Source: Smithella sp963812045
Lineage (GTDB): Bacteria > Desulfobacterota > Syntrophia > Syntrophales > Smithellaceae
Length of the DNA stretch: 64,000 nucleotides
Direction of reading: 5' to 3'
Assembly (NCBI GenBank): GCA_963812045.1
Contig: CAWETF010000005.1
Coordinates: 682,001-746,000, forward strand
Below the pieces are notes generated by a model that worked only from the letters and a program-made list of their open reading frames with translations, was not told where the DNA came from and ran no database searches. The position numbers were made by a program, and so were the translations under genes. Shown here piece after piece: positions 18,585 to 27,302 of this stretch (position 1 is the stretch's first letter; each line of letters opens with the position of its first letter).

Positions 18585-21107
18585 TCAGGCGCCGCAGCAT
18601 TTCTTATATTTCTTGCCGCTTCCGCAGGGACAGGGATCATTACGTCCCGTCTTGGCGCCTTCGTGCTTAATTGTTTTCTTTTCCGGCACGTCTTCTCCGC
18701 GGCTCATGATGTAATCCTGTTTTTGCTTCTGTCGAATGTCTTCTACTTCTTCTTCTCTTTGTATTCTGATCAGACACAACTTTTCCAGCACGTCCATTTT
18801 TATGCGGTAAATCATATCCATAAACATTTCATAACCTTCGCGCTGATATTCACGCACCGGATCTTTCTGGGCATAACCGCGCAGACCAATACCCTCTCTT
18901 AAATGATCCATTGCCAGCAGATGTTCCTTCCACTGTGAATCTATTGCCTGCAGCATAATCACTTTAATCAGATAATCCATGAGTTCCTTGCCGAACTCTT
19001 TTTCTTTATCATGCAGGAGTTTCAGAACATTTTCAATTATGAACTCCCGAAGGGACGATTGGGCCGGAATATTTTTCTCCGAATTACTCAAATCGAGTTT
19101 TAAATTAAACTGTTTTAATATGGCATCATCAAGTCCTTTGAAGTTCCATTCATCCCTATGCGCTTTTTCATTGACAAATTCGGACAAAAGATCGTCGATA
19201 ATCTCATGAATCATTTCTTCGATATCCGTCCATGAATCGTCACCGCGCAGGACTTTCTTGCGCTGCTCGTAAATAACTTTTCTCTGGCTGTTCATTACAT
19301 CATCGTAATCGAGCAGATGTTTGCGGATATCGAAATTCTGCCCCTCGACACGTTTTTGGGCGTTTTCTATGGCGCGGGAAATATATTTATGCTCAATCGG
19401 CTGATCCTCCTCTATGCCAATTCTGTCCATGATTCCCGATATTCTTTCCGCGCCGAATATGCGCAAGAGATCGTCTTCCAGAGAAAGATAAAATCGTGAT
19501 GATCCTTTATCGCCCTGTCTGCCGGATCGTCCTCTTAACTGATTGTCAATACGACGGCTTTCATGACGTTCGGTTCCTAAAATATGCAGACCTCCCCATT
19601 CCGCCACGTTCTCTCCCAATTTTATATCCGTACCTCGACCAGCCATATTCGTGGATATCGTAACCATTCCCGGCTGACCTGCCTGAGCGACAATTTCAGC
19701 TTCACGCTCATGATTCTTGGCATTCAGCACATGATGTTTTATACCGGAACGAGTCAGATATTTGCTGAGCAATTCTGATTTTTCTATCGATATGGTACCG
19801 ATCAAGACGGGGCGCTTCTCATTATTCAGCTCCTTGACTTCCTTAATGACAGCGTTGATTTTTTCTTTTTCAGTTTTATAAATAAGATCGTTATTATCAA
19901 CGCGAATCATCGGCATATTGGTCGGAACAACCAAAACATCCAGATTATAAATTTTCTTGAATTCAGGAGCTTCCGTATCTGCCGTTCCGGTCATACCGGC
20001 CAGTTTCTTGTACATTCTGAAATAATTCTGAAATGTGATTGAAGCCAGCGTCTGATTTTCTTTCTCGATTTTTACTTTTTCTTTCGCTTCCAGGGCCTGA
20101 TGCAGACCGTCACTGTAACGTCTGCCGGGCATGACTCTACCGGTGAATTCATCAACAATTATTACTTCTCCGTCTTTGACAAGATAATCCACGTCCCTCT
20201 TGAATAAAGTATGAGCGCGGAGAGCCTGATTGACATGATGAACTATTTCGATGTTTCGAGGCTCATAAAGATTTTGGACATTTAAATAAGCCTCCACATG
20301 GGCAACGCCTTCCTCCGTAAGGACTACCGTTTTGCTTTTTTCATCGATCGAATAATCCTTGTCTCGTTTTAATCTGGGGATAATCTGGTTTATTTTATAA
20401 TATTTATCCGTTGATTCTTCGGACGGACCGGAAATAATGAGCGGCGTTCTGGCTTCATCAATTAAAATACTGTCAACTTCGTCAACAATGGCATAGTTGA
20501 ACTCACGCTGAACGTAATCCTCCAGCGTAAATTTCATATTGTCGCGCAGATAATCAAATCCGAATTCATTATTTGTCCCGTAGGTGATATCGCAATGGTA
20601 CGCTTCTCTTCTTTCGTCGTCATCCAGTCCGTGAACGATAATGCCGACACTCAAGCCCAGAAATTTATAAATCGGCCCCATCCATTCCGCGTCTCGTCTG
20701 GCCAGATAATCATTTACGGTAACAACATGGCACCCTTTTCCTTCCAGTGCGTTAAGGTAGAGAGGCATTGTCGCGGCCAGTGTTTTTCCTTCGCCCGTTT
20801 TCATTTCAGCAATTTTGCCTTCATGCAAAACCATTCCACCGATGACTTGGACGTCAAAAGGCCTCATCAACAAAGTGCGGCGCGAAACTTCCCGTGCAAC
20901 GGCAAAAGCTTCTGTCAATATATCGTCAAGAGAAAAACCATTTTTTAACTTTTCCTTAAAATACGGGGTCTTTGCCCGCAATTCCTCATCGGTTAAAGAC
21001 ATCATCGCTGGTTCAAAATTATTGACTTCATTCAAAAGCAACGACAATCTTTTTAATTCCCGATCATTTTTTGTTCCGACAATTTTTTTCAGTATACTTT
21101 CCAGCAT
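18585..21107 (-). CDS. secA: preprotein translocase ATPase SecA
   Basis: Motor of the general secretion pathway at the inner membrane, needed for export of the large secreted proteins later in this window. The 840 residues contain Walker A MKTGEGKT (102-109), IVDEVDSILIDEART and the second RecA domain with ISTNMAGRGTDI and GRSGRQGD. The C-terminus is the zinc-binding CPCGSGKKYKKCC tail that contacts SecB and lipids. AAAGGAAA precedes the ATG. Confidence 0.98.
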   Translation of the reverse strand: MLESILKKIVGTKNDRELKRLSLLLNEVNNFEPAMMSLTDEELRAKTPYFKEKLKNGFSLDDILTEAFAVAREVSRRTLLMRPFDVQVIGGMVLHEGKIAEMKTGEGKTLAATMPLYLNALEGKGCHVVTVNDYLARRDAEWMGPIYKFLGLSVGIIVHGLDDDERREAYHCDITYGTNNEFGFDYLRDNMKFTLEDYVQREFNYAIVDEVDSILIDEARTPLIISGPSEESTDKYYKINQIIPRLKRDKDYSIDEKSKTVVLTEEGVAHVEAYLNVQNLYEPRNIEIVHHVNQALRAHTLFKRDVDYLVKDGEVIIVDEFTGRVMPGRRYSDGLHQALEAKEKVKIEKENQTLASITFQNYFRMYKKLAGMTGTADTEAPEFKKIYNLDVLVVPTNMPMIRVDNNDLIYKTEKEKINAVIKEVKELNNEKRPVLIGTISIEKSELLSKYLTRSGIKHHVLNAKNHEREAEIVAQAGQPGMVTISTNMAGRGTDIKLGENVAEWGGLHILGTERHESRRIDNQLRGRSGRQGDKGSSRFYLSLEDDLLRIFGAERISGIMDRIGIEEDQPIEHKYISRAIENAQKRVEGQNFDIRKHLLDYDDVMNSQRKVIYEQRKKVLRGDDSWTDIEEMIHEIIDDLLSEFVNEKAHRDEWNFKGLDDAILKQFNLKLDLSNSEKNIPAQSSLREFIIENVLKLLHDKEKEFGKELMDYLIKVIMLQAIDSQWKEHLLAMDHLREGIGLRGYAQKDPVREYQREGYEMFMDMIYRIKMDVLEKLCLIRIQREEEVEDIRQKQKQDYIMSRGEDVPEKKTIKHEGAKTGRNDPCPCGSGKKYKKCCGA

Positions 21108-21118
21108 TGATTTCCTTT

Positions 21119-21150
21119 TAAAAAAAAACCGGCGAACTAACCGGCGAATT
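21119..21150 (-). terminator. weak intrinsic terminator between M23 gene and secA
   Basis: On the minus strand a GCCGG..CCGGT stem (4-5 bp, 8-base loop) is followed by nine or more T. The same bases can be read as a direct repeat ACCGGCGAA. The T run supports termination, but the stem is short. Confidence 0.4.
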
Positions 21151-21282
21151 CAAATAAATTAATTTTATCAGAAATTAAATCCCAATTTCGAACGTACAAT
21201 CTTCTTACAAACACAACTTTTTTTATTTTTAACCCGCAACTTTACTTTTGAAAAAAATTTTGCGGTTTAAATAACCGATCAC

Positions 21283-22182
21283 TTAATCTTTTAAATATCT
21301 TTTAGGATTGACCGGAACGTTATTGACAAAAACAGCATAGTGAAGATGTGAACCCGTGCTGCGTCCGGTATCGCCGACATAACCGATTATCTGCCCCCTT
21401 TTAACTCTGGCCCCCTGTTTCACAGCCATTCTGGATAAATGTGCATATCCGGTAGCAAGGCCGTGACCGTGGTCGATTTTTATAAAATTACCATCCTGGG
21501 GATCAAAAGCACTTACAATGACAAGTCCGTCTGCAGGCGCAATGACTTCCTTACCGAACCGGGTCGATATATCCAACCCTTTATGAAATTCAACCCCTGA
21601 ACTGAAAGGTGATTGTCTTATGCCAAAACCGGACGTTATCCAGCCTTTTACCGGCCATATGGAGGGCGTGGAAGCAAGAATGGATTTTTGTTCATGTAAA
21701 AAAGCCATTAATTCATTGAAGCTCTTTTCCCTGGTATTCGCATCTTCATTAAGCTTATCAATGCTGTTGTGCATTCCCGCTATTAATTTATCATGATCCC
21801 GATCCAATAGATCCTTGATTCTTGTTTCTTTATCGGACCCGCCGATGCCTATTGGCAGTTTTTTATCCTTGCTCGTCTCATAGGCTAACGTTCTAATTTT
21901 TTTATCAACCTGTCTGAGCTCTTCCATACGGCTGGAGAACTCATCTATTTTCATTGCCAAATCGCGGAACTGTTGAGCCTGTTCTTTCGTTTGTGCTCTT
22001 AATCTTGTCAATTCAGCTCTGTCTCTTTTAATACTGGCATAATCATAAATAATATAAAGAGTTGTTAAAATAATTACAACGAAAGCGATAAGAATATTCC
22101 GAATAATAACCTTTGGAACGGATATTTTCTTGACTCCGCTCTTTCTGCTAGGAATAATCATCAATGTAAAATGATCTGACAT
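21283..22182 (-). CDS. M23-family (LytM) zinc peptidase with coiled coil
   Basis: A 299-residue envelope protein. One transmembrane segment (about 27-47) precedes a coiled coil (about 50-100, rich in Arg, Glu and Gln), then the M23 domain from about residue 175. The zinc ligands are recognisable in FHKGLDIS and SHLHYAVFV. It is expected to cut peptide cross-links of murein in the periplasm, or to activate other hydrolases. It diverges from the L,D-transpeptidase-like gene. Upstream of secA, probably with a separate transcript. Confidence 0.9.
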   Translation of the reverse strand: MSDHFTLMIIPSRKSGVKKISVPKVIIRNILIAFVVIILTTLYIIYDYASIKRDRAELTRLRAQTKEQAQQFRDLAMKIDEFSSRMEELRQVDKKIRTLAYETSKDKKLPIGIGGSDKETRIKDLLDRDHDKLIAGMHNSIDKLNEDANTREKSFNELMAFLHEQKSILASTPSIWPVKGWITSGFGIRQSPFSSGVEFHKGLDISTRFGKEVIAPADGLVIVSAFDPQDGNFIKIDHGHGLATGYAHLSRMAVKQGARVKRGQIIGYVGDTGRSTGSHLHYAVFVNNVPVNPKRYLKD

Positions 22183-22277
22183 TTATTCTTTCCTTTGAGA
22201 TTTAACTTGAGGTTAGCGAGTTTTTAATTTTTGGTTGCTTTAGCCATGTGGCTTTAGCTACCATAAAAGAAGAATTA

Positions 22278-22298
22278 AAGTCAAGAATAACTTGACTT
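22278..22298. promoter_or_regulatory. perfect inverted repeat between divergent cell-wall genes
   Basis: AAGTCAAG, 5 bases, CTTGACTT (8-bp arms). It lies 63 bases before the L,D-transpeptidase-like start and about 95 bases before the M23 start. The position between divergent murein genes fits an operator. Nothing identifies the regulator. Confidence 0.4.
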
Positions 22299-22360
22299 GC
22301 CTTTATTCCTTGAATTTTTCATATTAATGCCATATTGTGTCTACTTGAGAGGAAAAAGAA

Positions 22361-23089
22361 TTGAATAATATTAAGCATATAAAGGTTCTCTTCATAATTA
22401 TCCGGGTTTTTTCAATACTTTTTATGCTTTTTTCAGTTACGGCATGTTTTTTTGTCCCTGCGGCTCATAAATTCGATTCGTCGGCGTTATTAAAATCGCA
22501 GATAAATAAAATTGATGGATCCGCCCAAATTCTTTTAGTTGTGGACGACAGTTCTTTCTTCTTTACCAAAACAACTCTTTACGCAGTAGAAAGACATGGA
22601 AATGAATGGCAGGAGGCTTTCGAACCTTTTGATGCCGTAATCGGGGTAAACGGTTTTGCTTCCGAAGGAGAAAAAAAAGAAGGTGACGGCAAAACACCAT
22701 CCGGCATCTATCCTCTTAAAATGACCTTTGGATATGATACAAGCATAGGAACAAAAATGTCCTATCGTCAAGCGACACCAGACGATATCTGGGTTGACGA
22801 TCCCAACTCCATCGATTACAATCGCTGGGTAAAAAAATCGGAAACGCGCGCGGCTTCTTATGAGATGATGAAACGCGACGATAACCTTTACAAATACGGT
22901 GTTGTAATCGAATATAACACTGACCCGATAATCAAAGGCAACGGCAGCGCCATCTTCCTGCACATCTGGAAAGGTGAAGGAATCCCGACGGCCGGTTGCG
23001 TGGCTGTTTCCGAAGAAGACATCATTAAAATTCTCGGCTGGCTTGATCCGGCGGCATCGCCGCTTATTATTACCGGCATTAAGAATTAA
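22361..23089 (+). CDS. L,D-transpeptidase (YkuD)-like lipoprotein
   Basis: A 242-residue protein starting at TTG with GAGAGG eight bases upstream. Residues about 10-30 form a signal peptide ending in a lipobox-like SVTAC, so it is probably a lipoprotein. The catalytic domain shows GDGKTPSGIYPL and then HIWKGEGIPTAGCVAV, matching the YkuD HxxxG...GC active site with a Cys nucleophile. YkuD enzymes link or trim peptidoglycan stems at L,D bonds. The D-Ala-D-Ala dipeptidase gene follows 13 bases later, so both act on cell-wall peptides. Confidence 0.86.
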   Translation: MNNIKHIKVLFIIIRVFSILFMLFSVTACFFVPAAHKFDSSALLKSQINKIDGSAQILLVVDDSSFFFTKTTLYAVERHGNEWQEAFEPFDAVIGVNGFASEGEKKEGDGKTPSGIYPLKMTFGYDTSIGTKMSYRQATPDDIWVDDPNSIDYNRWVKKSETRAASYEMMKRDDNLYKYGVVIEYNTDPIIKGNGSAIFLHIWKGEGIPTAGCVAVSEEDIIKILGWLDPAASPLIITGIKN

Positions 23090-23102
23090 CGGAGGCTCGT
23101 CA

Positions 23103-23867
23103 ATGAAATCGAAACTTCTACTTGTATTGCTGATTCTTGTCTCTTTGGGCTTCGCGCAAATCGCTCATACAGCTTATGCTGATAAAATGCCGGACAGCTT
23201 TATCGATATACAAAAAGTTATTCCTGATGTGGTTATGGATATTCGTTATTACGGCCCGCATAACTTTGTCGGAGAAAGAGTTGACGGCTATCTCGCGCCG
23301 AAATGTTTTCTCACAAAAGATGCAGCTCAAGCGCTGGCCGGCGTGCAGAAAGACTTGGAACCCTATTCTTTATCGCTGAAAATTTATGACTGCTATCGTC
23401 CTCAAAGAGCTGTCAATCATTTTGTCCGCTGGGCCAAAGAAATTGAAAATACCAAAACAATGAAAGAGTTCTACCCGACCATTGATAAGAGAAATTTATT
23501 CAAAGACGGCTACATTGCCGAGAAGTCCGGCCACAGCCGCGGCAGTACACTTGATCTGACGATCGTCCCCTTCCCCGCTCCTGAACAGGCGCAATATACA
23601 CCGGGACAAAAACTCCAAGAATGTTACCTTCCTGCGGCAAAACGCTTCCAAGATAACAGCCTTGATATGGGAACCGGCTTTGATTGTTTTCATGAACTCT
23701 CGCACACGGCAAATGCAAATATCGGCCGTCAGCAGAAAATCAACCGGCTCCTGCTCAAGTCGCTCATGGAAAAGCACGGATTCAAAAATTATGATATGGA
23801 GTGGTGGCACTACACACTGAAGAACGAACCTTATCCTGATACTTATTTTGATTTTGTAATTGAATGA
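23103..23867 (+). CDS. VanX/DdpX-type D-alanyl-D-alanine dipeptidase (exported)
   Basis: A 254-residue M15D zinc peptidase. I chose the ATG at 23103 because GGAGG lies nine bases before it and the first 24 residues form a signal peptide. The zinc site is visible as SGHSRGSTLDLTI (His and Asp ligands) and EWWHYTL (catalytic Glu and third ligand His). VanX-type enzymes hydrolyse D-Ala-D-Ala. Here the signal peptide places it in the periplasm, which suits murein-dipeptide salvage rather than glycopeptide resistance. No vanA or vanH homologue is near. Confidence 0.9.
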   Translation: MKSKLLLVLLILVSLGFAQIAHTAYADKMPDSFIDIQKVIPDVVMDIRYYGPHNFVGERVDGYLAPKCFLTKDAAQALAGVQKDLEPYSLSLKIYDCYRPQRAVNHFVRWAKEIENTKTMKEFYPTIDKRNLFKDGYIAEKSGHSRGSTLDLTIVPFPAPEQAQYTPGQKLQECYLPAAKRFQDNSLDMGTGFDCFHELSHTANANIGRQQKINRLLLKSLMEKHGFKNYDMEWWHYTLKNEPYPDTYFDFVIE

Positions 23868-24022
23868 ACCCCGTTAGAAAGTCTTCGACTTTCCAACGGG
23901 TATGATCACACGGGGCATTAAACACCGTGTTCGCTGAAAAAGGAAGAACCATCATCCCCGCCGCAAGCCCCGATAGCAGCAATGCTTCGCACGGTGCAAG
24001 CAGCGGGGCTTTCTAACGGGGT
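23868..24022 (+). promoter_or_regulatory. candidate switch RNA or repeat element masking the symporter ribosome-binding site
   Basis: ACCCCGTTAGAAAG at 23868-23881 is an exact inverted copy of CTTTCTAACGGGGT at 24009-24022. The downstream arm contains most of the GGGGTGA Shine-Dalgarno of the symporter (ATG 24029). The upstream arm can instead pair locally with GACTTTCCAACGGGT at 23887-23901, so two exclusive folds exist. Between them lie CACGG/CCGTG (23909-23928) and AGCCCCG/CGGGGCT (23966-23972 with 24004-24010). This may be a regulatory leader or a mobile palindromic repeat; the sequence alone cannot decide. Confidence 0.5.
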
Positions 24023-24028
24023 GAATAT

Positions 24029-25270
24029 ATGAAAATTAAATTACCGGCTTTCTTCAAATCCTACGGCTTCTCATTCATTTTGATTCTATCCATCATTATC
24101 GGCTCCGTTCTTGGAATCATTTTCAAGAAAGACGCCGCCGTTTTAAAACCGCTCGGAGATATATTTCTCAATCTTCTTTTTACCATCGTCGTCCCTCTGG
24201 TTTTTTTCTCCATTTCGTCGGCGGTCGCCGGAATGTCCGACCTGAAGCGTCTGGGGAAAATATTAACGGCCATGATCGTCGTCTTTACCATCGCCGGTTT
24301 TATTGCCGCCTGCGTCATGATGATCGGCGTCAAGATATATCCTCCCGCGCTGGGCATCAATATCAACTTAAGTTCATACCTGAAGATTGAGCATTTCAAT
24401 ACCGCCGAACAAATCGCGAAGGCGCTCACCGTTTCGGACTTCCGCGACATCATGAGCAAGAATAATATGCTGGCGCTGATTATTTTCGCCATTCTCATCG
24501 GCCTGGGCGCATCCTCCGCGGGGAAAAAAGGAAAGGCTTTTGCTGATTTCCTGAGCGCAGGAACTGAAGTGATGATGAAAGTTATCGGCTATATCATGCT
24601 CTATGCGCCGATCGGTTTATGCGCGTATTTCGCGTACATTACAGGATCTTTCGGCACAGAGCTTCTCGGTTCTTACGCGAGAGTCATTATTCTGTATTTC
24701 CCTCTTGCCATCCTGTACTTTTTCGTCGCCTTCACTCTTTATGTGTACATCGCCGCGAAAGGTCCGGGCGTGAAGGCATTCTGGAAATACATCATCCCTC
24801 CATCCGTTACCGCCTTGGCGACGGGAAGTAGTATGGTCACAATACCAACCAACCTTGATGCCGCGGATAAAATGGGTGTTCCACGGGAGATCAGTGAAAT
24901 CGTTATTCCTGTAGGTGCGACCCTGCACATGGAGGGATCGTGTCTCGCCGCCGTTTTAAAGATAGCTTTTCTTTTCGGTGTTTTCCATATGCCCTTTTCC
25001 AGTGCCGGCACTATATTGACCGCAATCGGAATCGGCATGCTGACGGGGATGGTCGTAAGCGGCATACCGGGCGGCGGCACGATAGGCGAACTGCTGATTA
25101 TCTCTCTTTACGGTTTTCCGCCTGAAGCCTTTCCATTGATCACGATAATCGGCACTTTGGTTGACGCTCCCGCGACGATGGTCAACGCCGTCGGTGATAA
25201 TGTGGCCAGCATATTGGTTGCAAGAATCCTGGGCGGAAAAGATTGGATGAAAAACGGGCAAAGCTTTTAA
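24029..25270 (+). CDS. dicarboxylate/amino acid:cation symporter (DAACS family)
   Basis: A 413-residue inner-membrane transporter of the glutamate-transporter fold, with eight membrane helices and two re-entrant hairpins. Recognisable are LFTIVVPLVFFSISSAVAG in the scaffold, a serine-rich TGSSMVTIPTNLDAA in hairpin 1, PVGATLHMEGSC in TM7, GIPGGG in hairpin 2, and the substrate-binding VDAPATMVNAVGDN in TM8. Family members take up glutamate, aspartate or C4-dicarboxylates with Na+ or H+. The exact substrate is not predictable. Its ribosome-binding site lies in a long-range inverted repeat. Confidence 0.93.
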   Translation: MKIKLPAFFKSYGFSFILILSIIIGSVLGIIFKKDAAVLKPLGDIFLNLLFTIVVPLVFFSISSAVAGMSDLKRLGKILTAMIVVFTIAGFIAACVMMIGVKIYPPALGININLSSYLKIEHFNTAEQIAKALTVSDFRDIMSKNNMLALIIFAILIGLGASSAGKKGKAFADFLSAGTEVMMKVIGYIMLYAPIGLCAYFAYITGSFGTELLGSYARVIILYFPLAILYFFVAFTLYVYIAAKGPGVKAFWKYIIPPSVTALATGSSMVTIPTNLDAADKMGVPREISEIVIPVGATLHMEGSCLAAVLKIAFLFGVFHMPFSSAGTILTAIGIGMLTGMVVSGIPGGGTIGELLIISLYGFPPEAFPLITIIGTLVDAPATMVNAVGDNVASILVARILGGKDWMKNGQSF

Positions 25271-25310
25271 ATATATTTTACTGTAATTAACGTTTAGAAA
25301 GGATAGCAAA

Positions 25311-26357
25311 ATGAGCATGAATACTGTATTTGTAATTGGTGCGGGAGCTAGTAAAGAAGCCAATTTACCTACAGGCGATGATCTTAAAAATAAAATATCG
25401 CATCTTCTTAATATACATTATTCCGTACCTTCTAAGTTAAAAAGTGGTGACAACCTCATTTTTCAAGCCTTGTACATATTTGCTAAAAATAGCGGTAACC
25501 CTGATATAAACCTATACGTCCCTGAAGCTCTTCGTATTAAAGATGCGCTACCACTCGCTAGTTCGATAGACAATTTTATTGATCAACACCGAGAAAACAA
25601 AAAAATTGCTCTGTGTGGGAAATTAGCAATTGTTCGTTCTATATTAGATGCTGAAAGAGGTAGTCGTCTTTATTTCGATAGGTCACTTAATCAATCAAAT
25701 ATAGATTTTAATAGCATCTCAAATACTTGGTATATTTATTTTTTTCAGTTACTTACTGGAAATTGTGTAAAAAACGATCTTAAAGAAAGATTTAAATTTG
25801 TCACATTAATAATTTTTAACTATGATCGCTGTGTAGAGCATTTTATTTATTGCGCTTTGCAAACCTACTATAACATGTCTGAAACTGAAGCCGCAGAATT
25901 AGTCAATTGTATAAATATTTACCATCCATATGGTGATATTGGTAGTAAGCCATGGATTAATCAAAACGAAACTATGCCATTTGGGGCGATACCAGATTCG
26001 CAAAAGTTATTAGATCTTGCTAAAAATATCAAAACATTTGCCGAAGGCACAGATCCAAGTTCAAGCGAGATTTTAGAAATCAGGGAACACATGAAAAAGG
26101 CGAAGAGAGTTGTCTTCTTGGGCTTCGCATTTCATGAACAGAATATGCAACTGATTGATCCAGGGCCGAGTAAAAACTCGTCGCCGTATAGAAATGATAT
26201 CAGATGCTATGCCACAACTCTCGACCGTTCGGAGAGTGATAAAAATATTATCGAAGGACGAATAATAAATTTGTATCGTGCTAAAATTCCTGTAACGATG
26301 ATAAATAAATCCTGCAGTGAATTTTTTAAAGATTTTTGGTTGAGTTTATCTTTTTGA
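25311..26357 (+). CDS. SIR2-like domain protein
   Basis: A 348-residue soluble protein. Its start NTVFVIGAGASKEANLPTGDD is the nucleotide-binding opening of SIR2-like proteins. LIIFNYDRCVEHF and RVVFLGFAFHEQN fit the later Rossmann strands of that fold. Many such stand-alone proteins are NAD-consuming effectors of anti-phage defence, but others are uncharacterised. The gene is markedly AT-richer than the symporter before it, has its own AAGGATAG-type Shine-Dalgarno, and opens the accessory region. No partner gene (Argonaute, HerA, ThsB) is adjacent. Confidence 0.72.
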   Translation: MSMNTVFVIGAGASKEANLPTGDDLKNKISHLLNIHYSVPSKLKSGDNLIFQALYIFAKNSGNPDINLYVPEALRIKDALPLASSIDNFIDQHRENKKIALCGKLAIVRSILDAERGSRLYFDRSLNQSNIDFNSISNTWYIYFFQLLTGNCVKNDLKERFKFVTLIIFNYDRCVEHFIYCALQTYYNMSETEAAELVNCINIYHPYGDIGSKPWINQNETMPFGAIPDSQKLLDLAKNIKTFAEGTDPSSSEILEIREHMKKAKRVVFLGFAFHEQNMQLIDPGPSKNSSPYRNDIRCYATTLDRSESDKNIIEGRIINLYRAKIPVTMINKSCSEFFKDFWLSLSF

Positions 26358-26417
26358 GAAGCAAATACAGGGCTTATTTGAAACGGTTGCTCATGCTCAG
26401 TAATACATGGTATTTTT

Positions 26418-26570
26418 ATGAATATCTGTCATAAATGTAAAAAAGAAATAGCAGAGGATTTTTTTGTCGAACGGCAGGCGCAATGCCCTTCCTGCGGATC
26501 TGATTTGCACTGCTGTCTTAATTGCTCTTTCTACGACATAGGCGCTTATAACGACTGCCGCGAACCTTAA
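26418..26570 (+). pseudogene. truncated copy of the cysteine-rich zinc-ribbon gene
   Basis: Fifty codons starting MNICHKCKKEIAEDFF, nearly identical to the first half of the intact gene at 33822. The homology stops at the codons CREP, where TAA occurs, and a copy of the dispersed repeat begins two bases later. The 3' half is therefore missing, apparently replaced by repeat sequence. Confidence 0.75.
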
Positions 26571-26571
26571 A

Positions 26572-26604
26572 CCTTCAATCTTGATATTTATGCAACCTTT
26601 CAAT
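26572..26604 (+). repeat. dispersed intergenic repeat, copy 1
   Basis: Contains CTTGATATTTATGCAACC followed by TTTCAAT. It is about 90 percent identical over 30 bases to the copy at 30969-31000 and joins the broken end of the zinc-ribbon pseudogene. Confidence 0.55.
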
Positions 26605-26753
26605 CTATAATCGACATCCTTTACGCCTGCAGACAAACATCGGCGCCAAACCTTACATTTTGGTAATCACATGTTGTTTGCTAATTTATTTATGAATTGC
26701 TATATAAATTAAATAAATCTGGATACAAATTAAATCTTCCGAGGAGAAAAACA

Positions 26754-27221
26754 ATGCAGTCCAAACTAATGAGTTTCAGCAGGATACAAACAGTGCAGCA
26801 AATGACGCAGCAGGATGCGAATATTGTCGGGAACGTCCATGGAGGAGTCATAATGAAACTAATTGATAGTACCGCAGGCATGGTTGCTGCCAAGCATTGC
26901 GGTACCAATGTTGTGACCGTTTCAATAGATAGTCTCAATTTTCTTTCCCCGGCTTTCGTAGGAGATATATTGAGGGTACATGCCAATCTTAATTTTACGG
27001 GACGGACATCGATGGAGCTTGGAGTGAAGGTTGAAGCTGAAAATTTCATGACGGGTAAAATCAGGTATGCGGCTTCAGCATATCTCACATTCGTTGCTCT
27101 TGATCATCTTGGCAAACCGATGGAGATCCCTCAAGTTATACCGGAAACTGACGATGACATAAGGAGAAACAAAGAGGCCGCCATTCGCAGGGATAAAAGA
27201 AAGGAAGGACTTTGCAAATAA
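26754..27221 (+). CDS. hotdog-fold acyl-CoA thioesterase
   Basis: A 155-residue protein when started at the ATG at 26754, which has GAGGAG at the right distance; a longer in-frame reading from 26697 has no such signal. GNVHGGVIMKLIDSTAGMVA is the hotdog helix of the YciA/BACH thioesterases, and the strand VTVSIDSLNFLSPAFVGD fits the same family. They hydrolyse acyl-CoA to free acid and CoA in the cytoplasm. It stands alone in the accessory region. Confidence 0.88.
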   Translation: MQSKLMSFSRIQTVQQMTQQDANIVGNVHGGVIMKLIDSTAGMVAAKHCGTNVVTVSIDSLNFLSPAFVGDILRVHANLNFTGRTSMELGVKVEAENFMTGKIRYAASAYLTFVALDHLGKPMEIPQVIPETDDDIRRNKEAAIRRDKRKEGLCK

Positions 27222-27250
27222 AAATGTAATTTATTTCTTCCTCCTCAAAT

Positions 27251-27282
27251 CATCAGTCTCTATCATTATGCAATCTTTCAAT
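27251..27282 (+). repeat. dispersed intergenic repeat, copy 2
   Basis: CATCAGTCTC...CATTATGCAATCTTTCAAT, a diverged member of the repeat also found at 26572 and 30969. It lies 30 bases after the thioesterase stop and 20 bases from the convergent PAS-LuxR stop. Confidence 0.45.
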
Positions 27283-27302
27283 CGGAAAGAAACAAAAAAA
27301 AG

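Noticed and set aside
22361..23867. Vancomycin-resistance operon
   Set aside because: A VanX-type gene is present, but no D-Ala-D-Lac ligase, VanH or two-component system adjoins it, and the protein has a signal peptide.
24061..25363. Antisense open frames opposite the symporter gene
   Set aside because: The plus strand encodes a complete DAACS transporter with all signature motifs; the antisense frames show no start signals.
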